From the NCBI GenBank assembly GCA_021464245.1, contig JADCRB010000022.1, positions 62,001 through 126,000 of the forward strand: a DNA stretch of 64,000 nucleotides, given 5' to 3'. The DNA is from Carallia brachiata. Taxonomy: Eukaryota; Streptophyta; Magnoliopsida; Malpighiales; Rhizophoraceae. Made by a program: the position numbers and the translations under genes. Under the pieces are notes generated by a model that saw only the letters and a list, made by a program, of their open reading frames with translations, made no database searches and had not been told where the DNA came from. Of the stretch, positions 35,560-47,375 are shown piece by piece (position 1 is the first letter of the stretch; each line of letters opens with the position of its first letter).

Positions 35560-36389
35560 GAAGAAAAAAACAATTTTAGTCAACTTTTATAGCCAGTGCT
35601 ACTTTAATACCAATTGTTTTTACGACAATTTATCTGTAGCAAATTTCTGTTTTTCAAATAAAAATTTTTAGAACTTGGTACTTTAACATTATATTCAAAC
35701 ATGTCTTCTTTAAAACTTAACCTTACAAATTTTTTGATGCTGGTGGCCTTTTCGTGTGCCACTGACAATTGTGTATACATATTTGGGTGGTAGGACTATT
35801 TAGAGTTTGCCAAGGTCTGTGGATATCAAAATGCTTCATCACTCTGCCTTAAACCACAGTGCTCGAAAGCTGCCCAAAAGCTGTTCACTCCTCATTTCAT
35901 ATAAATTGTCAAAATTAATGCCTTTCATTAATGCTTGTTTCCAGTCTCGCATTATTTGAGTTTTAGATATTTTAACTTGCGGGTTTATTAGGTTCCGGAT
36001 TTGTTCAAGTTCCAGTGAACCAGTGAACGAGAAAATGTTGATGTTACGAAATTTAGTGTTTCAATTGATATTTTAATTGAAGATAAAATTAATATTTTTG
36101 AAATAAAATTGATAATTTTTAAAACATATATTATTTTTATATTTTAAAAAATTATTAATATTATTTCAAAAATATCAATTTTAATTTCAATTAAGACATT
36201 AACTAGAATACCAAATTTCAGGACATGAATTGATACTCTTACTTTTTAACGGAGGGCTGATAGCTTATTAATAGTTCCTCAATCCATCTTTATCCAGCAG
36301 CCATACGAGGCCATTGTACTCCTACAAAATCTTGGTACAATAATTGTTAAACACCTGCAGGAGTTCATGAAAAACTTACAAATCTCAGT
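35560..36389. other. Intergenic, no gene seen
   Basis: AT-rich spacer. An A/T-rich imperfect palindrome lies around 36070-36190 (ATTGATATTTTAATTGA.. against ..TCAATTAAGACATTAA). Confidence 0.35.
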
Positions 36390-36665
36390 TTAGTGAAAGA
36401 GTATAGTGTGCTAAGAAATCTGCTACTTTATTTCCTTCACAATGCACAAGTGGCAATTTAATAGGCTAGAGTCTTCCTCATAATTCTCTACAATTCCACA
36501 TCATATTTTCATGGGGGTAAGTACCAGGGACATCATGCTGAATGGCTTCAGCACTTGTTGTGGATCCACTTCGTGCCAAATCTTTCTGAACCCATAGTTT
36601 CACGCCAACTCTAACCCCGGGTAAACTCCGCATAATTCAGCTGCAAACGCTAAACGCTGTGTGCA
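36390..36665 (-). pseudogene. LINE RNase H domain fossil
   Basis: Minus-strand translation across frames gives AAELCGVYPGLELA, then YGFRKIWHEVDPQQVL, and after stops and a shift HCEGNKVADFLAHYTLS. These are the AEL-xx-GL, EVDSxxV and GNxVADxLA blocks of the plant L1-type LINE RNase H (RVT_3) domain. Several stops and frameshifts show an old, dead copy. Neither the reverse transcriptase nor a poly-A end was recognised nearby. Confidence 0.6.
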
Positions 36666-38167
36666 TTGGCCTATGTTTTTCCATTGGTGCTCTTACTAAA
36701 TAAACACTGAATCAATACAATGAGAGGAGCTGTTGGGCATTCAGCAGACCTGAAAAGTAGACCGTGATGTCTGAGTTTTATGTTCAGTGGGCCCTTCATT
36801 CCTGGCCCAATCAATTGACGGGCAGGCCAGCTACCCAAATCGCATGGAGAGAGTCGTCAGCGATCGTACACTTGGCGGTCCACCAATTAAATACCATCAT
36901 CCTAGAAAAATGAGGAAAATCTTTGACTAAAAAAGTAAGATGAGGAAAATCAAAAAGACTCCGCTACCCCTCGTAAAATTTAAAAGAAAGGAGAAAAATC
37001 TGGGCATTGGCAGTCAACCTGAACATGAGCGTTCAACAGCTAACAGAGGTGTACGCGCTACACGCGCGCTTACAAGATGTTTAATAGATTATTTATAAAT
37101 CGTTTAATTATTGCAATTTTTTAATGATGTCCAATCGTTAGGATATTCATGTAATGATCCAAACAAGATAATTTTGTTTATTAATTTATTTGAAATCACT
37201 TTCTGGCTAAGATCTGAAATTGATTACGAATAATTATTTAAATCTTTAATGACAGAAATACACTAAATTTTACTAATATTTAGATGATGAGTCTATTTTT
37301 ATAAAGATAATTGAATGAAATATTAATAAACGAGGGTCACTCTGATCTTATCTCATAAATTTAATAATTAATATATTTGTAATAAATTTTTTTCATTGAT
37401 GCAAAAAAGAAATTGATGTAATATAAATTAATTATGCTCTTATAATCGCAATATAAGTGTTGAGAAGACTTTTTTTTTTTTTTTTGAGAAAAAAAGATAT
37501 TATTTTGAATGATTTTCTTGTGACCTCTTAAAGATTTCGTTTCGTTCGCTTCGATTTTAAGGTTTCATCAGGTATTTTCTTCCGCTTGCAAATATTTGAT
37601 GGTACGCACGGTTAGCATCGGTCAAAGGTAAGTAAATAAATTTTGAATTCCAAACTTCTCTCATAGTAAATCTTTCTCCTCATTTTTATTTGGCTAAAGA
37701 ATTAGTAAATTTATTTTAACTGTCAAATTTATAATTTGAGATGAAATGTAGTATTTGAATCTCAACTTTATTATTAATTTTGAGTCTCATTATACATATG
37801 TAAGAAAAAAGTAAATTTGAGATGAACACATAATAATTGATCGATTATTTTGTTTAACTAGATTATTAATATTTATAAAAAAAAAATCGATTAAAAATAA
37901 GTTTATTTTTGTTACAAATATTAATTTTTTGATTGCACATAATAATTAATTGATTGCTACACGTCTGTTCTACATATGCTCTTTTCTGTGTGTCTGTGTA
38001 TATTTTTTGTGATTAAATTTTTTCCTCCCATTCTAATTAAACTTAATGAAAAAAATAAAACAGTAGCCTCTCTCACGTCTTTTTTTTTGTTTTAAACGAA
38101 GCCTTTCTCACTTCGAAAAGGACAAGTATGGTGTTGATGATAACAAGAAGTTTTTAAGTTCAAGAAT
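36666..38167. other. Intergenic, no gene seen
   Basis: AT-rich spacer. No exon or RNA gene recognised. Confidence 0.4.
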
Positions 38168-38620
38168 CTATGCAAGACTTAGATATGGTCCCCTCCTAGG
38201 CTCCTTCTCCCATAAATCGATATCCACAGCTAAAACATTCCTTAATACCACACTCACCAAAACATCCGTGGGAATTCTTGATTTCATTTCTTGTTTCAAG
38301 ATGAGTGCTTCCCAAACGTGGAAATTTTTCCATACAAAATTATCCTTGTAAAGCTCTTTTTTTCCTTTGTAGCCAAGATGTAGAGGAAACGACCTAGTTA
38401 AGGTTTCATGTGGCCCTCCTTAATTTGTGCAGCTAGTGTTAGCAACTGGCCGACAAGTAGCATTCCCCTCTTTATCTTCACACAAGTTTTAGACTTCCTA
38501 TAAGGATTTTGTTCCCAATGATCCTTTTTCACACCACAAATCCTTTTTACCAGCCACTTCAACACATTAAGCAGATCTGTTTAAGGTTGTGGTGGCCACC
38601 CATCAAGCACACTTGTGTTG
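38168..38620 (-). pseudogene. Unidentified degraded coding remnant
   Basis: On the minus strand about 85 open codons read from roughly 38425 to a TAG at 38168-38170, including KELYKDNFVWKNFHVWEALI and VLVSVVLRNVLAVDIDLWEK. An adjoining stretch in another frame gives MLLVGQLLTLAAQIK, and before that VKRICGVKKDHWEQNPY. The composition looks protein-like and collinear but is broken by frame changes. I do not recognise the family; a transposon-derived or old host gene are both possible. Confidence 0.35.
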
Positions 38621-38785
38621 ATAAATTTTGTATCCATGTCCTAATTTGTAGCAAAGATTACTTCAATGAACAAAAATGAATTAATTACAACCTGCAATCC
38701 TCTTCCTGCGACACCCTTCTCATTAGGTGTATGATCTAATGAAGTTAAGGAAAAGAGCATTTTCACCCGTAAATAAATACCCAAT
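38621..38785. other. Intergenic
   Basis: Short spacer without recognised features. Confidence 0.3.
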
Positions 38786-38825
38786 AAAATGTCTGTTTTG
38801 AATCAAAAAAAAAAAATGTCTGTTT
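38786..38825 (+). mobile_element. Micro-insertion: LINE tail with 13-bp target duplication
   Basis: Direct repeats AAAATGTCTGTTT at 38786-38798 and 38813-38825 flank a 14-bp insert, TGAATC plus an A tract. The boundary within the A run is ambiguous by a few bases. Confidence 0.6.
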
Positions 38826-41390
38826 AATTAATTGTCAAAGTTGAGGAAAATAGGCCTCAAACATTAAGTTAAGGGAAATAGACCAAAATACACGGTAGAA
38901 TACGTGACATTGACAAAGGGAAAAGCAGCAACCAAAGAACAACAACGGAAAGGCAAACACCACTGGCCGGCCACAAAACGTAATTATAATTTATATCTTA
39001 GTAGAGATAATTTACCATGAAAAGGAATTTGTGAGAAGGAAAATTGAGAATCAAGTTTCAATTTTCTCAATTAAAAGTCTTAGTTGTCAATTATTGCGGG
39101 TCCTTTACGTTATTATGATGGTAGTGTTGTTTGAATCCAATATATGATATTTTATTCGTAACATTTAGCAATCAAAAAGCCTAGTATACCAAGCATCTTC
39201 GAGGAAGGTCCTAAGATTCAATAGCATTTTCAGTGATCAGAATGATTTTCTGGACTAAAAGGTCAAACATTAAGCCACACATATTGAAAGAGTGTCCATA
39301 ATAGTACTAGAATGGAAAAAGTTTCGGATCCCAACTATGCAACCAAACAATTTAGTCGAATGAAACAACAAAATACAACCATATTAATATATTATGTAAG
39401 AATTTTTTTAAAAATATACTATGTAAAATTTATATTTTAAATTTTAAAATAACATTTATTTAATTTTAAATTTTAATTTTATTGTTACACATTGGTTTGA
39501 TTTTGTTAGCCAAAAATTGCATTTTGTTGCTCTGTTCGGCTGCACAGTCAATGTCTCAAACCGCGCTCTTTTAGAATAGTACTTAACAACCTGACCATTA
39601 TTTAACGCCGACCTCCCTGACTGCATTGCACTGACTAGGGTTGAGAGTGGGGCTAGCATTTGAGATGGGTGGAGACATATTGATGAATTGACCCACGCCA
39701 TGTTTAAAGCAATATGCAAGCATCATTAGTGGCGCACCCGTGGAGCAAAAGAGCATAGGATTGAGTTTATCTCCTCACGGATAGACCTCTCCAGACTCCA
39801 ATCAACAAGCAAAAACCCAAAAGGGAACTAACAAATTGTCGTGAGATTGAGTATCAGTCGGAATCGATTAACAAAAGGAATAAAAACCCAAAAAAGAGAC
39901 CAAATATCATCACCGAACATAAGAAATGCACAAGCTTATACTAACTTTGCAAGGAGGGTTCATTTAAAAAAAAAAAATTGAGACATGTTTTTTCAGCTTT
40001 CAGAAGGAAAAAAAAAACTACACAACCACAGGTTTTTTCAGCATAATAAGTGACAAATATGGCTAAATAATGTTATAATTTAGAAACAAGAAGAAAAGGA
40101 GACAAAAGGCAACAGCAGTACGCTAACGCAGCAGCTAATCAGCACATTTGATTGGCTAATTCCCTCAATAACAACGACAAATAATTACAAAAGTGACCGG
40201 CTAAAATAATTCAATTTCTATCCTCGTACACTGCCTATGCCATTCAAATCAGGCGTAAAGAAACTTTTGCTTCGTCTTTTTCGACTAAAAAATGCCAAAA
40301 AATTGTCGTTTTGATATAATTTCTTTCATTTCATTGTCTTTGGAGGATGTCTGTGTGTCCAATAGAAGGCAGAGTAATGGAATTGCAGCTTTCAGTATGG
40401 TACAATAGAAATCTTAATCCAATTGGTTGTTTGAGTTCCATGGTTGCTGAAAGACAAGAAAGAAGAAAGATTTCTGTAAAAGAAGCAAGCGGGTTTTAAA
40501 TTTTAAATATCGAACAGAGTTGCTTTTTCTTCTTTTCCTGATTGGCCAGCTGATTCTCCAATAAATCAGCCAATTGGTTTTGTATATGAGAAATGAGTTG
40601 CACAATCTTCTGACCAGCCTTCAAATATGGTTCTGAAAATGGGGTTTATGGCGTTCAGAGCGATGCGCTGAGGGAAGAAGATTATTATTATAATACATAG
40701 TATTGGGTTCTGGGGTTTCTTTCTCAATAGTTTTATGTCTTTTTCTTATTGGGGTTGGAGGAACAGTGCCATGTGGTGAGCTCAGGTGTCGGCACATGGC
40801 TTCTCAAATATCCAGGAGGCTCTGAGACTGGTAAAATCAGCACAGCAAAGCCTGGGGGCTCTCTGGGCTTTTCAAGAGAATCAAGCTGAAGAGAAAGACC
40901 GCCCAATGGGTACTGCTACTGCTAGATAAGAAAAACCCCATTTTTTTTAGGAGCAAGCCCAACCTGGGAAGAGTGTTTCTGATGTAGGAAACTACCCAGC
41001 AGTTCATCTCAAGCACAAGTGCAGTTTTGTAATATAATCCAACAAAAAAAAAAAAAAAAAAGAGCGAAACCTTTCGGTAAACTACTAGCAACTTGCAAGC
41101 CAGTTCAGGAAGCATCCGCTCCTCATAATCTTCAAGTAAAGTGTGCTTTGTAAATCTTCTTAATTTTTTCGCGTTCATACTTTCTTTGGTATTTCTATTT
41201 ATTTGATCTGCAAAATGACGCCAACCCACATGCATAACTTTCTATTTTTTGCAGTTCCTCTTCTTTGATATGAGAGCAATTGAGGAAGTTGAGCAGAGAA
41301 CAGCAAAGCACAAGATTGTATAAAATAATAACTCGTCAAAGGGGGCTTCTTGATTAAGTAGGGGAAGTGGACCAACAAAGTTGAGGTCAA
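38826..41390. other. Intergenic, no gene seen
   Basis: AT-rich spacer and upstream region of the 41391 gene. The open frames on the minus strand at 39456-39719 and 40837-41451 show no family features and overlap one another. Confidence 0.4.
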
Positions 41391-42121
41391 ATGAGTTCTC
41401 CTTTATGGTTCTCCAGAAACCCTCTGTGTTGGATGTCTGTCCTCGGTCCACTGCTGGTAATAGCTGGTTTTCTGGGCTATGGATTCTTATCCATCCTTCT
41501 CACATCCTCAGCACTGATTTTATCTACTCTTATTTTCACACTCTCAAAGCATAAACCAGGGCTGGCAGAGAAACCAGCCGAGGATGAGATTCTCGGGCAT
41601 GATCAGGAAATTTCAGCTGATCATGTTGAGTCAGATGCACAAGTGCCTGAAAATGAATCCCAAACAACAAAGAAGGAAGCCCACGAAGACGAGGGTAGTG
41701 GTCAGGTTGATGATTGCTTAGCAGGGTCACCACCTGCTTTTCTATCAGAAAGTGAGTGCCTTGGCCACTCATCCACAAGTGAGGAGGATTCAGAAGCCGA
41801 CTGGCCTTTTCATGACAACATGTCTCACAGAAGGGGTTGCTCTGACGGATCTATTTCCGACGAGGATAGTCTCATTGAAATTGCCCTTCCTAGTGGGCAT
41901 TATCTTGATCATAATCAAAAGAAGAAGAAGAAGAAGAAGAGTCCAAGTTCAATCTGCAGAAGAAGATGCCAGACTTTGCGACAGGTACATTGCTGGAGCA
42001 GCAATGTGGTCTAATAGAGCTTTTGGCAGAACTCAATGAGATGAACGAGGAGGAAAACTTGATTGAGATTGACATTTCTATGGGCTCCATCAAGTGTCCA
42101 AGGTTTGAGATTGAAGCTTAA
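41391..42121 (+). CDS. Acidic plant membrane protein of unknown function, frameshifted
   Basis: The protein starts MSSPLWFSRNPLCWM. It has a hydrophobic hairpin (about residues 15-50: SVLGPLLVIAGFLGYGF and SILLTSSALILSTLIFTL), then a long acidic Ser/Glu/Asp-rich region with EEDSEADWPFHDN and ISDEDSLIEIALPSGHY. In the first frame it enters a Lys run and stops at 42014. The neighbouring frame reads the same GAAGAA run as Glu and continues SKFNLQKKMPDF, LLEQQCGLIELLAELNEMN, then EENLIEIDISMGSIKCPRF to a stop at 42119-42121. That repeats the LIEI motif and clearly belongs to the gene. A single missing base at the start of the AAG/GAA run explains the shift. The function of this plant family is unknown to me. 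Confidence 0.72.
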
Positions 42122-43080
42122 GTTTAGTCCTTATCGAATGTCCATCACACTTATTTTCAGTTTTTTGATCCTTTTTGGTTTTGGGATGTAGAATTAGGAT
42201 ATCAGAACTTCACATATTGTATACTTCCGTTTTTCCCTTTGCTGGTTTTTGTGGTGTTGTCAATCATCAAGCTTCTAATCTCATTGTTCAATCCAGCACT
42301 ATGGCAAACCTTGGATACCCTATTAAAGGCTCTGTTGTATGTTAAAAGTTTGAAGGCCATAGCCAATCGATGGAATTCCACTTTCATTTGACTCACTTCT
42401 TTTGTTTCTTTTTTTTTTTTTTTTTTTTTGTTGCTTTTTTTAACTCTATTGGTCAAGAGTCAAGACCCGTCCTTTAATTTGTTGACGATCTAACAATATC
42501 TTACCTACCTGTTCTTAGTATGCAGGCCCTACGAGACCCACCAGGCCTAAGGTTGCAGGATTCTTTTTAGTTGTTGGATTGTGAGGGGACCAGTCCAAGA
42601 CCGCGACCAATCCACTAACTGTGTAGGGGATTTGATTTCCTATCCTCCCCAATAATACAGAGTTATATAAGTTACTTGAATTAACCCAAATGATTCATAT
42701 ATATCAGCCTAGGTTCTTCTTTTATGGACTTAAGGAAAAAGTTATAGTAGTCACTTGAATTAATGATAAGAAAATAAAGGACTCTATTGGAATCAAAGGC
42801 AGCCTTCCCCCAAGTTTGGGGAGAAAAATTTTTGTTAACAGTACAAAATATTTTTTTCGTCTTACCTTTCTCCTAACATTATCTAAATACTTATTCCATT
42901 AATATTTGGATAGTGATCCTTTCTTATAAGTTGGTTAAATAGAGATACAACGGTCAGACAAAACTGACTCCAACCCACAGTTATATACTTACAATGCACT
43001 GTTTTTCTTATAAAAAAAATTATCTAAACGCTAAATATTCCATTTTCCATTCCAAATCCTCCACCCACTCCCTTTTCCCT
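42122..43080. other. 3' flank and intergenic
   Basis: Includes the probable 3' UTR of the 41391 gene and a T tract (42410-42429). No gene is seen. Confidence 0.35.
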
Positions 43081-44399
43081 TCATCCAAACAATGCACAAA
43101 ATCTCCAAATATTAGGTTTCCATCTTTTCCCACTCAAACTCTTGTAAGCAAGCAATAAAATCGAGTCAACAGAGCCACGAGCCAACAGATCCTTCCTTTC
43201 ATGCTCCCAAAAGGTCGATTGCGGTTTAGCTATTCTGGGTTTAACCTCTACTTCAGGAATTTGAGATCTGAAGATTGAAATTCTAAATAGAGAATCGAAT
43301 TGAAGCTCAAGTGTCAGCAGCAATGTACACGACCCAAGAGTTAACCCATAACGGTCCTGACAGGGATTAGGAATGGCCCATTATCTGCAGCTTTTGCTAG
43401 ATCCACCGACACCCATGTTGCAAATCTTGGGCCTAAAAAAGCAACAAAGGCGCATGCTTGTCGATGATAAGCTGCGAAAGATACAGATGGAGATAAAAAT
43501 ATCAATTTCGAGTTTTTAGAGATACAATCATATTAAATATTTATTAAAAAAAATTTATTATCTTTTAAAATTTTACTTAAGTCGATTCAGATTAGTCAGT
43601 TCATTAACTTGAATATTTAGCTGTTACAGACAAAAAAAAAACCAGATCAATAGATAAAAATTTTGGATCCCATATCAATACCTGCAATAGATGAGAGATC
43701 TAGAATTTGATTTTTGTTTGACCTTTCGTTTAAAAAACAGTTAATTAGGCAAATGAACTCCACAATTGTGCCTATTGAGAAGACAAGTAGTGTTGCATGA
43801 CTGACAAATCTAAGGATTGATGATATATTGATATTTACAAAGTTTGTATATCTATATAGAAAAGTAGAGACCACCCAAAGCTCTATATACCACCCAAAGC
43901 CATAGCTTGTTTGGTAATTCCGTTTTTTTTTTTTTGTCTGTCTGAATTTGAATTTTTTCATTTTTGCCTGTGTCCTAACGAATGAGGATTGATATCGAAA
44001 ATACTATATTTGGTTTTAGAGTCGTTAACACTCTGACTAGTGTAGAAAAGACATATTTAAATCTAACAATATTCAAGTGGTGAATCCTTTTTTTAAGAGA
44101 TTAAATGAGAACGTTAATATATAATTTCTAAAACTCGAATCTAATATACAATAACTGACAAATTTACAATACATCTTTTTTTTATATTAAAAAAATAAAG
44201 AAAAATAGATATATTTTCCGTTTCTTTTTTTTGATAATCAATATTAAAATTTTTAGGGGGTAAGGCACAACAACATGAACGGTTGATATGGCCAAATTAA
44301 AGAACTGAAATTCGTTGCATAAACCGTAACATATTCATCGGTCAATGGCAATACCAATAAGGGGGGAAAAAGAAAAAGCCCAACTCACCACTGGTAAAG
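43081..44399. other. Intergenic, no supported gene
   Basis: An 80-codon minus-strand frame (43081-43323) is open but matches no family I know and has no clear start context. The remainder is AT-rich. Confidence 0.35.
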
Positions 44400-44890
44400 G
44401 TTGTTAGAATTAGATCTGCCATTAAATTAAAAAATTAAGTAGGTTAATATTGAATTGATCCAATAGATTTAACCAATAATTCAGTAGATAAAACTGATGT
44501 TTATTAATAAATATATTTATAAAACTAATTGAAGAAAGAATACTTATAAATAGTGATTAGATATTAAATTTTTAATTGTGAGAATAAAATTAAAATTTTT
44601 GATCATATTTAATAAAATTGAATATTTTAAATATTTTGACTTAAATTATATATATATTTTTGGTACATCGGCAATTGACTTAAGTTATAATTTAAATAAA
44701 ATTTAAAATCAAATTTTATTTTTTAATTTTTATTAGTTTAGTATAACTAATTTAACTCATCTAATTTTTATAAGTTTTTATTAATTTTAACTAAATTTGA
44801 CCAGTTCTGATCAACAAGTGACTTTGAACCGAATTAAAAACTTGATGGATTACCTATAAATCATATCAATTCAATCCGATTTTTACAAAA
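44400..44890. repeat. AT-rich repeat, possible relative of the 1129-1548 element
   Basis: It shares an AT-rich interior with AAATTNAAATTTTNGAT-type words and a right end carrying GACCAGTTCTGATC, GAACCGAATT and ATCCGATTTTT. The layout recalls the element at 1129-1548. Similarity is loose and by eye only. Confidence 0.25.
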
Positions 44891-45195
44891 CTACCGCTGA
44901 TGCAATCATGTGACGGGATTTTTCTTTTTTTTTTTTTTTGGGTAATTGTGGATTGAAAAGAAAACGAAGAGAAACAAATCACACTACACCATATAATGAA
45001 GGAATACACAATTACCTACTTGACTTTATTTTTCAATTACAGTTGCACATTGACCACTTTCTCGTGATCATAAGTAATTACTTGAATTTATTTTTGGCAA
45101 ACAATAATGGTTTTTTTTAGACAAACAAAAAGACACGGAAAGATGGAGAAAATCTCTTTAGTGGAAGGAACGAATCTCTTTAGACGGTTCAAGTT

Positions 45196-45445
45196 GCGCC
45201 ACGTTTGCCGACAGCAACTATCCATGATCCAACGGTACCTAAAAATGCCGACCCACACTCGGCCGGCGCCAAGCCGCAGCAGTCGGCCCAAGATTCTCCT
45301 ATACAAAATCAAACGCAGCAAGCCTACCTTTACCACGTGTCTTTCTTCTACGGGTGGATCTCAGGGACCCACTTCCCATCCAAACGCCCAACAGAGCCCG
45401 CACTCTTATCGACAAATTGAACGGTTTAGAATTCCCCACGTGGCA
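45196..45445 (+). promoter_or_regulatory. NF-YB upstream region with G-boxes
   Basis: CACGTG occurs at 45334-45339 (ACCACGTGTC) and 45437-45442 (CCCCACGTGGC), with a related GCCACGTTTG near 45197. All lie within 500 bp upstream of the NF-YB start. G-boxes bind bHLH/bZIP factors, suggesting light or stress input; this is inference from motif presence. Confidence 0.4.
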
Positions 45446-45685
45446 TACTTGATGCAATATTACCCCCTTAATCTAACGGACCCTAACAATCTCTCCCATC
45501 CCCTCCACCTCCTCCTCGCCGGCTGCTACCTCGGCCCTCTTCGTACCAATTTTCCGGCGAACTTTTTAGTCTTCCGAATTTGCCCTTTTCCCCCTTGTCT
45601 GCTATCCCCTGATTCCCAACAAAAATTCACAGATTTTGGGATCTCCAATTTGTCTTTTTTCTTCTCTTTTTATATTGCCTTTTTG

Positions 45686-46255
45686 ATGGCGGATTCGGAC
45701 AATGAATCGGGAGGACAAAACAACGCCAACAGCGAGCTGTCGGCACGGGAACAGGACAGGTTCTTGCCAATCGCCAACGTCAGCCGGATAATGAAGAAAG
45801 CGCTGCCGGCCAACGCGAAAATCTCGAAAGACGCAAAGGAGACAGTCCAGGAGTGCGTGTCGGAGTTCATCAGCTTCATCACTGGCGAGGCCTCCGACAA
45901 GTGCCAGCGCGAGAAGCGGAAGACGATCAACGGCGACGATCTTCTTTGGGCCATGACTACTCTGGGGTTCGAGGATTACGTGGAACCCCTCAAGGTTTAC
46001 TTGCAGAAGTACAGGGAGATGGAGGGAGAGAAAAGCTCCGTGGGGAGGCAGGGAGAGAAGGATGTTAGTGGCGGTTCCACCGGTGGTGGAGTTAGCTCCG
46101 GTGGAGGAGAGTTTACTGGGGCTCCTGGTCAGGGGATATACGGCGGGATGATGATGATGGGGCATCATCATCAAGGCCACATGTACGGCGGCTCCGGTGG
46201 GGTGCATCATCATCAGATGGGTGTAGGGAAAGGTGGCTCTGGTAACTCAAGGTAG
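45686..46255 (+). CDS. NF-YB3: NF-YB subunit of the CCAAT-binding NF-Y complex (NF-YB3-like)
   Basis: Histone-fold transcription factor subunit. It dimerises with NF-YC, then binds NF-YA and CCAAT boxes in the nucleus. The 189-residue intronless protein starts [10 protein letters not shown]. The core (about residues 24-115) contains [60 protein letters not shown] and [20 protein letters not shown], the canonical plant LEC1-unlike NF-YB sequence (Asp rather than Lys-type LEC1 residues at the end of alpha 2 not checked). The tail is rich in Gly, Met and His ([17 protein letters not shown]). The start and core match Arabidopsis NF-YB3/NF-YB2 most closely. The reading frame is open for 193 codons upstream of this ATG, but that part has no NF-Y similarity and I exclude it. 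No damage is seen. Confidence 0.93.
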   Translation: MADSDNESGGQNNANSELSAREQDRFLPIANVSRIMKKALPANAKISKDAKETVQECVSEFISFITGEASDKCQREKRKTINGDDLLWAMTTLGFEDYVEPLKVYLQKYREMEGEKSSVGRQGEKDVSGGSTGGGVSSGGGEFTGAPGQGIYGGMMMMGHHHQGHMYGGSGGVHHHQMGVGKGGSGNSR

Positions 46256-47136
46256 GTCTTGTATGGGGTTTTTTTTTTTCTTCCTCCTCCTTTCTAGAGT
46301 TGCTTTGTTATTATTCAGAATTAATCTTGTTATTGGGCCTTTTTATTTTTGGGTTTTTGCTTGAGGGTGTTGTAGGGTTTATAATATGTGTAATTGGGAA
46401 ATAAGGTATCGATGAATGCAATGCCTAGCAAGTAGTATAAGCTACAACATATGTAACCATCTAATGATAGATTAATTACCAGAGAGTGCTTAGTTGAGGT
46501 GTGACGAGAGAGGTTTTCTCTTACTCTTGTTTCGTGCTTTCAACTTTCTTGTGTTAGAAGAAGCTTGGTGTAACTTTCCTTACCTTTTCATACTTACCTT
46601 TTCATACGAGTTGGTAGTGCAGTTTTATTTAATAATATTTAATTATATATTTTTTTTATTTTTTAATTTAATTATCAATATATAATAATTTATAAAATTC
46701 TCAAAACCACCTAGATATGTTTTTGTGTTTTGAGAGATGGTCGGGCTTTTATGTTCTGACAAATCACAAAGAAAGAGACAGAAAAGGGTGTCTTTGGTTG
46801 CACATGCAGTTTTTGGGGGATTCGGATTCCATGTCCTTAACTTCTAAATGTTGCCAATTGTCAATCATCTGTAAGTTTAAACTTGTGTTCTCTTTCTAAA
46901 TGGATAGGCCTTTTCTTGGACTTTCAGACAATGTACTTGCTCTGGTAATTCCATTTTGAAGCCAGAAAAATTACGTGCACACATTTAAGTAAATGTAAAA
47001 ATATACAGTAATTTAAATCATTAGTCACATAAAATATATTAAATTTAAAATATAAAATATAAAAAATAAATAAATAATTTAAATTATGTATATTTATTAC
47101 GTGTTAGCATGAGTTTCTGCGTAATGGACCTCTTTT
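46256..47136. other. NF-YB 3' flank and intergenic
   Basis: The first few hundred bases are the likely 3' UTR. No other gene is seen. Confidence 0.4.
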
Positions 47137-47375
47137 GAGGCTGTGTTCGCTGTTTCTAGGTCTCGCCTTCGCGAAGACCGGGACTTTACGTCTTTGACTG
47201 CTGTGCAGATATGGCGTAAGATCAGAGGCCAGAAACCAGCTCTGAAAACTAGGTGAGGCTGTGTTTGCTGTTTCTAGGTCTCACCTCTGTGAAGACCGCG
47301 ACTTTATACGTGTTTGACTGCTGTGCAGATATGGCGTAAGATCAGAGGCCAGAACCCAGCTTTGAAAACTGGGTG
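47137..47375. repeat. 118-121 bp tandem repeat, two copies
   Basis: Copies at 47137-47254 and 47255-47375 start GAGGCTGTGTT and share AGATATGGCGTAAGATCAGA near their ends. They are about 92% alike by eye. The unit is more GC-rich than its surroundings and contains the palindrome CTTCGCGAAG in copy 1 (changed in copy 2). No coding frame spans it. Confidence 0.8.

Noticed and set aside
43081..43323. 80-codon minus-strand open frame
   Set aside because: No recognisable domain, splice or promoter support; kept only as spacer.
45107..45685. Long in-frame extension upstream of NF-YB
   Set aside because: Open by chance through promoter DNA with G-boxes; no similarity to NF-Y proteins, while the ATG at 45686 gives the family-typical MADSDN start.
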